Below, piece after piece: positions 36,732 through 46,805 of a stretch of 64,000 nucleotides of DNA. Position 1 is the stretch's first letter; the number at the start of each line of letters is the position of its first letter. The stretch lies in NCBI GenBank assembly GCA_033026295.1, contig CM065186.1:20533172-20597171 (forward strand), written 5' to 3'. The notes beneath the pieces are model-generated. The model had not been told where the DNA came from, ran no database searches, and was given only the letters and a program-made list of their open reading frames with translations. The stretch comes from Channa striata (lineage: Eukaryota > Chordata > Actinopteri > Anabantiformes > Channidae). Both the position numbers and the translations under genes were made by a program.

Positions 36732-38230
36732 GGAGATTCTGCTGATCATCACCTGAGTCCAGACTGAAGGTTATTGCCAGCCCAGGGAAAGTTCCGCTCC
36801 GGAAAATGGAGGACTGGGTCCCGCCTGATGTCAGGGACAGGCGACGAACAGCAGATGCTCCATTCAAGGAATAAGTGAGTAGAGCGTTACGAACCATTTC
36901 TGTTTAGTAGTAGGTACCAAGTTGCGTAAAGCCTATGTGGTAGCAACGCTATTAGATTTGTGTTTAGCCTGTGTGGTAGCGAACAATTGTGTGTAATTTT
37001 ATGTGTTCTGTAGGAAAAAGGAAAATGATATATATGATACCCAGATATATGAAATAAGGGGAAAAGAGATACATGCATGCTATATAAACTATGCCATCCT
37101 AAATAGATACATATGTAAATGGCCAGATATAATAACTAAATAAATACCTAAATTATTCTCTGATATATCAGGGAGTATAGCGGTCTGGTTTAGGTTCCAT
37201 TGAATAAAATGGGCGTATGACTGAGACAATATGAATATATGTGTATGTATGTGTGTTTATGTAGTCAAGTGTTGTTGTTGCGCTGCATTATGTGCAGGAT
37301 TTGGCATATTGCACGGCTCATGCCGACGAACTTTTATTTTGAAGAGCAGAGTGTTACTTCCGGTGTTGCGCAGCTATAAAGTGTATTGTTTTTATTTGCA
37401 TTCCTAATATCCCTTGTTCTTGTTTTGGGATTCCTATTATGGGACCATGGGGTGCATACACTTGTAAAGGGGAGAAAAATTCTTCACAGGAAGTGCCGTC
37501 ACAATTTTATTTTGCAATTGTCTGTATTTATTGCGTGTCTGTGAGCTGTACTTTCTCTTTCTACATGTGCACACCTTGGCGAAAGTACGTTTCCTCTGCT
37601 CCGTCTAGTGTTTGTGTTTTGTTAAAAATGTAATGTGAAGTTACGTGTTTGTTGTTTCTTTTTGAAGAAGAATGTTTTACTTAGTTTGATAACTTTTGTA
37701 CTTCATTTATTTAGTCATTTTTGTTAATGTTCTGTGATACGTTTCTTTCTCTTTCTACATGTGCACACCTTGGCGATTTCCTGATGGTGTGGACAATTTT
37801 TATTAAAACTAAACACAACGCAGAGTGTGATCCGCTACAAGCTGACCGCCGGCGCTGCTGCATCGCGAGAGGCCAGAGACGTGGGTGTGAGGCGAGCAGC
37901 TCAATCAGCGCGATTTGATGAACTACGGTTGCTGTATTAATCGTGAACTGGTGTTAGCCCTTCAACGTGCAGCGGATATCGTATCCAGTTATTGTTGCTG
38001 TGAGGATTCTTCATCCATGGACCAGCTATCCAGAACCATTTATCCTTTTTTTTAATTCTAATGAAAGTTAGCCATGTGTCACATAGTCGAATGTGGACTT
38101 AATGACTGGTGTTATTTGCTCTTTTGAATTCCTTCGAATCGATTTTTTTTCTGTTGTTATTTGTTTTTCTGACAATTACTGGCTGTTCTTTTGTTGTAGT
38201 TTTGCTGAGTAAAAGGTAAAGGGAGGCAAA
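36732..38230 (+). other. Retroviral leader region with an exact 32-bp direct repeat
   Basis: Non-coding, about 1.5 kb, with a possible splice donor (AAGTGAGT near 36870). Two exact copies of a 32-bp sequence (37551-37582 and 37745-37776, core ACATGTGCACACCTTGGCGA) are 194 bp apart. A TATAAAG near 37375 hints that another element may be embedded. The leader is unusually long for a retrovirus, supporting extra insertions. Confidence 0.45.
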
Positions 38231-39078
38231 AATGAGTGTGGGACGGGGCAAGGGGGGTTTTGATGTGTACGCCGCTTTCAAAATCCACACCTGGGGAGGA
38301 GATTTTAACACACTCTATACAATGTCCTGAGAAAGCGGGAGCAGTAGGGTTGAAGGACAATGTTGTTAGGCTCCTACCGTTCTCTCCAGTGATGTCTCCT
38401 GTCAGTTCATTACAACAATGTCTAGCTCAGTCTGATGACAAAACATTCCCTAGCCAAATAACTGAATTGGCCAGACAGATAGGAGCTGAGATTGGGGATT
38501 CCATCAGAACTAGCATTTGCAGTCACCCGTTGCGATCCCTGACCAAGCTCAGCATGTCACCCATTCTGAACAATGTGGCACTACTGTCATTGATGCTTCT
38601 AAACTGAACCTAGTATTGCGTTCAGAAGTCAATGCTTCACCCTATTTCAGAGGTGACAGCTCAGATAAGCACTCCATTTCAGAGTGGGAGGGGTTAATGC
38701 TGAACCGTAGTCGCACAAGAGGTATTGAGGAAGTCATTAACAGACTCATGGGCAAAGCTAGGGATATCATCAAAGTTTGGTTACGTAGCAACCCTGATGT
38801 CAACGATGTGAACATTGTTTTTGCGGTTCTCAGGCGCCATTTTGGTGAGGTTGTGCAGTCAGATTTGCCTCTGGCCGATTTCTATGCAGTACATCCCTTT
38901 GTTGGAGAGGCCCCTCTGGACTATTGGATCAGACAACAAGGCTGCAGAGTTAGCTGAACAGAGTCTAGTCAGCAGGGGAGAGCCTGCCGCTGATTTGGGT
39001 CGACAGGCAGTTATCATGTTTGTCCGAAACTGCCCAGACAAGGAATTGGCTTTAATTTTCAAAACAAATGCTCATGTC
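38231..39078 (+). pseudogene. LTR-retroelement Gag/capsid-like sequence, broken
   Basis: Capsid proteins assemble the particle. A frame at 38517-38957 has ISEWEGLMLNRSR, IEEVINRLMGKARDIIK and LADFYAVHPFVGEAPLDYW, an order typical of Gag-like capsids of fish LTR elements. A frame change near 38935 moves the continuation (KAAELAEQSL, VMFVRNCPD) into another frame, ending where an AT repeat begins. An earlier start-like ATG at 38232 leads into a stop after 32 codons. No zinc knuckle follows. It may belong to the retrovirus or to another inserted LTR element. Confidence 0.6.
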
Positions 39079-39101
39079 ATATATATATATATATATATAT
39101 A
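39079..39101. repeat. (AT)n microsatellite
   Basis: Eleven AT dinucleotides at the point where the capsid-like frame ends. Confidence 0.95.
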
Positions 39102-40517
39102 AACTACCTGGCTGAAGGGGAGTCCCCCAGAGTTAGTGTACGTGTGATAAGATCCAACCATACGGTGAGATGGAAAGATCAGTGTGAGTGAGTAAATTGA
39201 AGCCCATTGAAAGTTTAAGCACCAACCACAGTGAGTCCAGAAAACGTGGGTAAAAAAATGGGGAAATTAAAATGATATAAATCAATTATAGGCCCTGCTA
39301 AAATAATGGCAGAGAAATGTGGAGAAAGCTCGGTTAAGAATGTTCCACTTTGGCACCAAGTTACACAAGTGTTTTCCTTCAAGATAAATTAGTAGACTGT
39401 TTAGAAGGCTGCAAAGCATTGTTATAAGAAAGAGATGAGGAAGTCAAAAGAAAGGACAAGAAAGTAGGGAAGAACAAAATAGATTGGCACTCTTTCCAAA
39501 AGTGGGAAAGAAATGCAGAAGAAATCTTCTGCAGGATTGAGGGTTAGGAAGGAAAGAGTTGGGTATAGAGGAGAAAAAGAAGGAGAAATAGAAACATAGG
39601 GCAAGAAATGGGGTCCTCCCCCTTCCATTTCTCCAGGCCTGTTTTCCCTCCTCCACAAGGGACACAACCTCCAAGGTCTCAAGATGTGGCCTCTGCAAGT
39701 GACCAAGAACAGGAAGACCCAGAAGGGAAGGACACTGAGCATATTCACTGCCACAAAATCACAGGCCAACTGGACTGCAGAGGTGCTTGTCTACAGGTCA
39801 TGGGAGCCAGACAAGCTGAAGGAAGTGGCAGAGGAATTATCTGATTCCTAAAGGTCTGTTGTATGATACTGTGCAAGTTGTTTTCCTACTCAAGAGTCTG
39901 CTGGCCTGAGATTCACAATACCAAGCAGAAGGAAGGTACAAAATGGACTTTGACAACAAACAAGTGAAGAAGTTTCTTATTGCTCAGCTGATGTTCTGTC
40001 TGCTGGGTAGTGCAAAAAGCTTTGGATAAGAACAAAGGGCGTCATAAAACCAGCATCCTGGACATCAACTGGTTGGGTGTTGTTGCAGTCAGCTGTGTTG
40101 CAATTGTGATGTCTATGGACACAAGTCTCAAGTCTGTCCCAGAAGCTGAAGGACTAACCAACAAGCGGAAGGAGGCACAGAGGAGTCTTGGCCAGAGGCA
40201 TCTTCTCAAGAACTTGAGAAGAACAAGAAGAGCTGTCCATTTTCCATGACTGCAGACATATGAGACAGCGGGGTAGGTCAGAGCATTAAGCAGTATGTTG
40301 ACACACTCACAGACACACAATACTCTATTAGTAATCAATATTCACAGTTAACATCAGATTAAAAATAAAGAAACAAATAAAAACACCAAGAGGTGAATAG
40401 ATTAGCTCTATTCATAGGTTTCATTGTCAACCATGACATAAGCCTTATGACATTTGAAAGCTGAGTTTTGCTTTTCACAGTACCTGACAAATTGGGGGGT
40501 TACAACCAAAGATTTTT
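39102..40517 (+). pseudogene. Decayed retroviral gag/protease-region remnant
   Basis: Several short plus-strand frames share a common theme with retroviral Gag: a tryptophan- and lysine-rich N-terminal part (KNVPLWHQVTQVF near 39335; WHSFQKWERNAEEIF near 39485), then a proline-rich stretch (RPVFPPPQGTQPP near 39640) and a later lysine/arginine-rich frame (40010-40249). Stops and frameshifts are frequent. Assignment to the retrovirus starting at 36.2 kb is inferred from strand and order. No protease active-site motif was found. Confidence 0.4.
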
Positions 40518-40610
40518 CAATTCAATTCAATTCAACTTTATTTATATAGCGCCAATTCAAGATGTCAAGGTCATCTCAAGGCACTTTACATAACAAAGTC
40601 AAGACTATAC

Positions 40611-41140
40611 GGTAGCGCCGGCCACACCGTGGCAGGGTGTGCGGCAGCCACTGTGGGTGGTGGAGCTTGAGCGACGCTAGCCTAGCCTAACTGGTGCAGC
40701 TAATTAGCAGCTAGCTTGGGCGCTAGCAGGCTAACCCGACCCTATCGCTACCCCAGGTGGAGGGATGTCGCTCGTGCCCCATACACCGCACGACCCCGAG
40801 TGCCTCATGCTGGCGGACAGACAACCAGGTGACGCAGTTCTTGTCTTTTATTGGCTGTCTCTGGTTGGAGACAGCCAGCTTTATTTCACACATGGACAGG
40901 AACAAACGCACTTACATAGGTCGGTCACCGTGAGGGTCACTCCCACACACAACAACCTCCTTCACGGTGCCGGCCAACATTTACACATAAACACCACGTA
41001 AACACAACCAATATCCCCCACACAATCAACACATTCCCCACAGCTCTTTCCCTCACGGCGCCAACCAACACAAACACAAAACCCCAAGTACCCATGATCC
41101 CCAGTGACCCCACCCCTGGCCCACCGGCCGGGTCGCTACA
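40611..41140 (-). mobile_element. Gypsy-type solo LTR inside the LINE tail
   Basis: The LINE sequence AAGTCAAGACTATACAAACATT is interrupted after CTATAC and resumes at ATACAAAC, giving target duplication ATAC (40607-40610 and 41141-41144). On the minus strand the insert starts TGTAGCGACC and ends GGCGCTACC, near-perfect inverted ends. It is closely related to the plus-strand LTR at 44545-44947 but has about 127 more bases, including a second copy-like TTGGCCGGCACCGTGA block. Two AATAAA-type signals flank a 10-bp hairpin (40852-40877). Confidence 0.88.
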
Positions 41141-41634
41141 ATACAAACATTTTAAGAAAGCCCAACAAATCCCCCTTGAGCAAGCCATAGGCAACAGTGG
41201 AGAGGAAAAACTCCCTTTAACGGAAGAAACCTCCAGCAGAACCAGGCTCAGGGTGGGCGGACATCTGCCTTGACCAGTTGGGGTGAGGGGAAAGTGGAGA
41301 GAGAAAAGAACAGAGCAACAAAAGCAACAACAAAACATTGGGCAGGTTAGTGGGACCAGTAGCTGCGCACTGGAGGACACACAGCACCAAATCCGGGGAC
41401 ATCTGAAGACAGGGACAGAGAGAGGGAGACAGAGAGGGAGAAAGACGACTACGGGACAAAGAAGATACAGAGTTAATGTCATACAGTGGTGACATTATAG
41501 ATGTGGGGTGAGAGGAGAGAGTGAAGAGAAGAGGAAAGTGGCTCAGTGCAGAGGCCCCCAGCAGTCTAAGCCTATAGCAGCATGACTATAACCAACTATA
41601 AACTTTATCAAAAAGGAAAGTTTTGAGCCTAATC

Positions 41635-42351
41635 TTAAAAGTAGAGAGGGTGTCTGCTTCCCAAATCTGGACTGGGAGAAGAGAAAAAGAAAGAAGAGAA
41701 AACTAAGGAGTCCGACATTGTCTTTGCAAAGTTACACACCGATTCAGTATTAGTATTAGTGACCTCCGATTTGCGTAATCGGGCGTCATTTGTTCCTGCA
41801 TGAATAATAATCTTATTATATCTACGTTTATCCTTAGACAGGAGTTTTAAATATGATTCGATGTCACCCGCTCTGGCCCCAGGGTAACATTGGACTATGG
41901 CCGCTGGCGTCTCTAACTTCAAGTTTCTGACTATGGAGTCGCCAATTACCAGAGTTCGTTCCTCAGTGGGTGTCTCGCAGAGTGGGGAAAATTGATTAGA
42001 AACGTGAACTGGCTGGTGGTGAACCTCGGGAGTCTGTTTAGCATTAGACTGCTTACAAACCCAGCCGGCCTGGCTTCCCGGCTGCTCGGGTACTGCTGGG
42101 GAACAGCTAACAGTGGCTATGCTAACAGTGGCTATGCTAGGTTGGTGCGCACCAGCTACCGGGGTCTGACTAGCTGGATTGTTTGTCATGGTGTGGAGCC
42201 GTGCTTCCAATTCAGAGAGCCTCGCCTCCAAAGCTGCAATAACCTTACACTTATTACAAGTACCGTTATCACTAAAGGAGGCTGAGGAAAAACTAAACAT
42301 GTGGCAAAGTGAGCAAGTCAGAGGAGAGAGAGAAGGAGACAGAGAAGCCAT
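41635..42351 (-). pseudogene. LINE ORF1: CxxC-CxxC zinc-ribbon-like, coiled coil, SGNH esterase, C-terminally cut
   Basis: An uninterrupted 238-codon frame. Residues 13-35 hold two CxxC pairs (CSLC at 13-16, CNKC at 32-35), a zinc-ribbon-like arrangement. Residues 38-55 form an amphipathic helix (ALEARLSELEARL). A serine/proline-rich linker follows, then the esterase: VIGDSIVRN (Ser139), YPGARAGD and HAGTND (186-189). The domain is cut near residue 220 by the internal deletion, after which the frame runs into unrelated 3'-UTR codons, so the block V Asp-His pair is missing. Family knowledge: L2/CR1 ORF1 proteins bind RNA, and the esterase may act on lipids or membranes. This copy is better preserved at its N-terminus than the one at 20498. 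Confidence 0.85.
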
Positions 42352-42639
42352 TGCTAGGTGCTAGGCTAACGAAGCTAGATCGATTAAGTTTAGTTAGCTT
42401 TAGCTAGTTTGTTTAATTATTTCAGGAGAGCAGGTGTTTGAATAGACAAATCTTATGCCCCAAGTGATAGTTTATATACAGAGAAATCACTAATTTAATA
42501 AACAACAGCTACGATTAACCAGTGAACAATCCTTCGGCAGAGACCCGAAACAGTGTGAAGAAAAAGGAAGTCACTCTATACGCTTACCTCAGGAGGATGA
42601 GGAGGAGGAGAAGATGATTTGGGGGAATAAAATTGGGCA

Positions 42640-44530
42640 GTTTCTGTTGTTAAATAGCCAATGTAAAAATTTAGACTAGAGGTTGAAGGCATTGTTTCTG
42701 TCATCCAATCAGTAGTAGATCAAGGTGCCATAGTGGTATATTTCCATTCACCCTGCAACACCCCCATCATGCCTGTAAAGAAACCAAATGGGCGATGGAC
42801 CCCAGTCCAAGACCTTTGAGCTGTAAATGAAGCAGTTTACCATCCAGCCACTAAAAGTCCAATGTAACAACCATGATGTGACAGGTTTTATAAGATGCTT
42901 CCTGGTTCTCAATTACTGATTTGGAAATTGCATATTTGACTCACAATTCTGATCTGCTCTCACTTTCAATGGTAAATGTTGCACATGGAAAAAAAAAATG
43001 TCATGTTGAATTCCTGCTTTATTTGATGAGGCAGTGGCTAGAAATATCTCATTTAGTGAGCCACCATGTGATAGTACCTTAGTTCAACATGTTGATGATC
43101 AGTTAGAGTGATGACAAACTCAGATGGCATACCAAACTGACATAGTGTCTGTACTTTGTGTTCTGGCAGAAAACAGGCACAGGTTTTGAAGGATAAGTTA
43201 AAGCTTCTCTTGCAACTTGTGTGCTATTCTGGCCATACCATAACTCCGGAGGTTCATAATGAGGTCCTGTACACATCCAATCAATTCGGGATGTGCCAAA
43301 GAAAATAAAAAATTAAAAAACAATTCACATCTTTTAGACTTAGTAGGCTATCGCCGTCCATGGATTTATAATTATGTGGAGATCTTCCAACCCCTATCAA
43401 ACATCACATTTGGGGAAAAAACATATTGCCATTCTGACTTGGACTGCACAAGCAGAAATTGACTTTTACTCTTTACAGCCAATTACCAAACCATTTAATA
43501 CCTATAGGGTATTATTCAAAACGCCTCTCGACAACAGAAAGAGGTATGGTTGCATGCTTGAGAGCTGTAGCAGCAGCTACTGAAGCTGTTTTGGCTACAA
43601 CTGAAATTGTTGCTATGTGTCCTTTAACTGTGCATGTTCCCCATGCTGTTCATTCCCTAATCCTGCAAGAAAAAACTGCTCATCTCACACCAGTCAGGTT
43701 GTTACATTGGCAAAACGTGTTACTAACAATGTCTTGTGTCACTCTAAAATGTTGTACTGTACTTAACCCTTCAATTTTGCTTCCTACAGGGAGAACCACA
43801 TTCATGTTTGGAAGTGGTTGAAACTACATCTGCTCCTTGTGATAACCTATTTGATGCACCTTTAGGTAATTCTGACTGTGTGTTTTTTGTAGATGGATCT
43901 GCAACACGGAATCCTGCTGATGGCTCACATTGTGTTGCTTATGCCATTTGTAGCAGCACTGAGATAGTTCAAAGTGCCAGATTGCCTGTTCATTTTTCTA
44001 CTCAAGCAGCGGAGTTATTTGCTCTAACCTGGGTTTTCATTCTAGGAGCGGGACACAGTCTACACTGATTCCCAGTATGCTTTTAATGTGTGTCATAACT
44101 TCATTGTGGAGGAACCGTGGTTTCCTCACATCTACAGGTAAACCTATTGCCCATAAGATTCTTATCATTAACCTGTTAAATGCATTGCTGTTTCCTTCAT
44201 CTGTAGCTCTATGTAAATGCCAAGCTCAAGCTAACACTGGGTACAAAGATCCAGTGTCACAGGGTAATTCAGCAGCGGCAAAGTCAGCTCTCCATTCTGC
44301 AAATGCCCCTTTTTTTCCGGACAATGTTTTTTCCCTTAACAATGTCTCTTTGTTACAAGCAGGAGCTGAGGCGGGTGAACAAGCTGCCTGGAAGAGAAAA
44401 GGTTGCACTAAACTTTCTTCAGGGGTCTGGGTTGATCAGCAAGGTCTCCCAGTACTGTCACAATCAATCTTCCCTTTCTTGGCGAAGTTGACACATAGTC
44501 CTGACCATGTGTCAAAGGGGGTATGATGGG
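42640..44530 (+). pseudogene. Endogenous retrovirus pol: RT, RNase H, integrase N-terminus; broken
   Basis: Pol copies the RNA genome and integrates it. In order on the plus strand: RT fingers near 42750 (TPIMPVKKPNGRW, then VQDL), the catalytic box near 43087 (LVQHVDDQL, with His for the usual Tyr of YVDD), and thumb/connection (LLDLVGYRRPWI near 43335). RNase H follows with YYSKRLSTTERG near 43518, FVDGSATRNPADG near 43887 and VYTDSQYAFNVCHNF near 44058. The integrase zinc region comes last, with AKLTHSPDHVSKGG near 44480. Stops and frameshifts separate nearly every block, and much of the RT palm is missing or unreadable. The motif style resembles class I (gamma/epsilon-like) fish retroviruses. 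The integrase core and env are absent; a Gypsy LTR begins 15 bp later. Confidence 0.85.
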
Positions 44531-44544
44531 TATTGTAAATAGAT

Positions 44545-44947
44545 TGTGGTATGCACCAGGTGGGCCAGGGGTGGGGTTGCTGGGGATTAAGGGTACTTGG
44601 GGTTTGTGTTTGTGTTGGTCGACACCATGAGGGAAAGCGCTGTATGTGGGAGTGACCCTCACAGTGACCGGCCTATGTATTTCCATTTGTTCCTGTTCAT
44701 GTTTTAAATAAAGCTATTTATATAAAGACAAGAACTGCACCACCTGGTTGTCTGTCCGCCAGCATGAGGCACTCGGGGTTGTGCGGTTTATAGGGCTGGG
44801 GTGACCTCCCTCCATCTAGCTTTAGGGTTGGGTTAGCCTGCTAGTGCCCAAGCTAGCCGCTAGTTAGCTGCACCAGTTAGGCTAGGCTAGCGTCGCTCAA
44901 GCTCCACCACCCGCAGTGGCTGCCGCACTTGACACACCGTTGCTACA
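44545..44947 (+). mobile_element. Gypsy-type 5' LTR
   Basis: Related along its length to the minus-strand solo LTR at 40611-41140 (for example TGGGAGTGACCCTCACAGTG, TGTCTGTCCGCCAGCATGAG, GGCTAGGCTAGCGTCGCTCA). It starts at TGTGG and ends CTACA, with an AATAAA near 44706. Unlike the other LTR it is followed by a primer-binding site and gag, so it is a 5' LTR. It lacks about 127 internal bases, including the hairpin between poly(A) signals. Confidence 0.85.
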
Positions 44948-44948
44948 T

Positions 44949-44966
44949 TGGTGTCAGAAGTGGGAT
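44949..44966 (+). promoter_or_regulatory. Primer-binding site, complementary to tRNA-Leu 3' end
   Basis: TGGTGTCAGAAGTGGGAT lies one base after the LTR. It is the exact complement of the 3' end expected for a vertebrate leucine tRNA (ATCCCACTTCTGACA plus CCA). The tRNA sequence is from memory and should be compared with this species. Confidence 0.8.
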
Positions 44967-45682
44967 CGTCTAGAAGACGACATGGAGCAGAGTTTAGGTG
45001 AACTAGAGCGAGCGGTCGTGGAAAGCAGAGTGCTGATGGGATGCACAGGCAGCAGGCCTGGAGGACACTGGGGTGCAACAGGAGTGGGAGACTCCACAGG
45101 CAGGAGGCCGGGCGTGAAACCAGGGGTCCGAGCCAGCCTGAGGGCACCAGAGTGTCTCAGCCGACCCGCTGCTCCCCAGACCCAGAGAAATGCCGGCTGC
45201 AGCCTGTTATGCCGGTCTACAACGGGCCTACTCCACTGCAGCTGTACCTCGCCCAGGTGGAGATGGCTGCTTTCCACTGGGGATGGCATGGAGAGGGGAC
45301 AGCAACCTATCTGGCTCTGGGCGTGGAGGGCTCCGCTCTGCAGGTGCTCGGTGACCTGTCCTCAGAGGACCAGTGAGAGCTCCAGGCTACCACCCCCCTG
45401 CATCCAGCTCGAGTGTTTGGCGGCCGTTCTCTGACCCAGGAGAGGCTGAAGAAGTGACGGCACCGCCGGAGGAGCTGCAGGGATAGAGCCAGTGTTCCCC
45501 AGCAGCCTCCGCTCCCCAGCTCGATAGTTCGGCAGTAGTTCTCCAGCCCAGGCGGGGTGGGAGAAGCGCCAGCAGTACGAGAGAAGCTGCACAGCCAGGG
45601 CCAGTACTGTGACGGCTCCGGCAAGAGAGAGATGCAGTGGGAGCCGCGACGGCGCACCGCCACCTCCGCCACCCACCTGTCT
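44967..45682 (+). pseudogene. Gypsy gag N-terminal part, truncated and frameshifted
   Basis: A frame at 45041-45376 contains MPVYNGPTPLQLYLAQVEMA, then WGWHGEGTATYLALGVEGSA and LQVLGDLSSEDQ, the pattern of fish Gypsy Gag proteins (YDGxTPLxxYLxQxE...ALxGxALxVLxDL). An upstream frame from the primer-binding site has ELERAVVESRV. A stop after EDQ and later stops break it. From about 45400 a GC-rich segment with repeated CCAGC-CGATAGT-type blocks follows, then an L2 LINE begins at 45683. No nucleocapsid, protease or pol remains, so the element was cut by deletion or partial insertion. Confidence 0.75.
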
Positions 45683-46202
45683 TACAGCTGACGATTTTTT
45701 CCTCCTTCTTCACTAACAAGGTGGCAGCCATCAGCTCCCAGTTCTCTTCACCAGATGACATCCAGCTATCTACATGAAAAAGGCATCAGGCTTCACATTC
45801 TCAACCCTGTCAGAGGACGACGTATTCACTCTCCTCCTCTCGAATCGCTGGATTCGATCCCCTCCACCCTTCTTCAAGCTGTTGCACCTACACTAATACC
45901 AGCCCTCACAGAGATCATGAACACTTCTCTCACAACAGGCACTTTTCCTACCTCGTTCAAGCAGACCCAGATTACTCCACTGTTGAAAAAAACTTCTCTT
46001 GATCCCTCCCTTGTGGTGAATTACATACCAAACTTTCTGCTTTTTCTTGTACTTGCATCTCATGAAACAGAAACACTTCTTTGATAGCACTTTACTTTGA
46101 TGTTTTTTCTCCTTAACTTTGATTTTTTTTTTGCTTGCCTTGTACCTCACTTCTAAGTCGCTTTGGATAAAAGCGTCAAATGACTAAATGTAAATGTAAA
46201 TG
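45683..46202 (+). pseudogene. Second L2-type LINE: start of RT and 3' end
   Basis: Opens with LTADDF, a linker residue set that precedes RT in this L2 subfamily, then FTFSTLSEDDV in one frame and STLLQAVAPTLIPALTEIM, LTTGTFPTSFKQTQITPLLK in another, the RT N-terminal region. Most of the RT palm is missing. The 3' end reads TCGCTTTGGATAAAAGCGTC, then repeated AAATGT units, a tail different from the TTGAATTG family. Strand, subfamily and order fit the endonuclease half at 35690-36208, but about 100 or more codons between the halves are missing. Confidence 0.75.
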
Positions 46203-46585
46203 TGTCAGGTGTAGCATTACCTTATGTTGCTAATCTTAACTTGTGCATTAGCATTGAGTAAAGTTACTGCACATTACCAGCCATGTCTCTTACGTCTTAC
46301 CTTTCAGCAATCAACATTTTTATGTCAAGTTTACAAAGCTTTCTAGCATTGGCTTTAGTGATTTGTTTTCTGCTGGTAGAGAACATTATTTGTATTGTTT
46401 GTTAATAAAATTTATAAAATCACCTAGAGGTTTCAGTTTGTCAAGTAGTCAGAGTCCATGCTGAGATAACATCCTCTGGCTAGTAGTTCTTCCAATGTGC
46501 AGGTTAAAAACCTTTGGTGAGGCAGCCATTAACACAGGCAAGGAAGAAAGGAAGGAAGGAATGGGAAAGCGTGAAGAAATTATAC
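46203..46585. other. Unassigned; no gene seen
   Basis: Nothing recognised apart from a short GGAA-rich run near 46545. Confidence 0.45.
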
Positions 46586-46805
46586 CATGAATCGCCTGCA
46601 CTTCTACCTGTTGGTACTCAAAGCAGTTTACACTGCTTCTCATTTACCCATTCACACTCACAATCACACACACAGTCATACACTGCTGGGTAACACTCAC
46701 CAGGAGCAACTATGTGGGGTCTTGTTCAAAGACACTTTGACATGTGACTGCAGGAGCTGGAGATCAAACCAACAACTGTAGGATTGGTGGATGACAGTCA
46801 CCCTA
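46586..46805 (+). repeat. SINE-like dispersed repeat copy
   Basis: CTACCTGTTGGTACTCAAAG, CATTCACACTCACAATCACA, AAAGACACTTTGACATGTGA, CAACAACTGTAGGATTGGTG in family order (compare 33932-34189). Confidence 0.65.

Larger units (their letters stand above)
40518..42598 (-). mobile_element. L2-like LINE, 5' end present, internally deleted
   Basis: On the minus strand it starts near 42598 with the same 5' UTR as the full LINE and carries ORF1 to about 41696. It then jumps, through about 18 bases of pyrimidine-rich filler (41678-41695), to the last kilobase of the LINE, ending in TTGAATTGAATTGAATTG at 40518. All of ORF2's endonuclease and RT is missing. It lies inside the retroviral interior, between gag-like and pol sequences, and a Gypsy solo LTR (40611-41140) lies in its tail. 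It could only have moved with proteins supplied in trans, or it was deleted after insertion. Confidence 0.88.
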
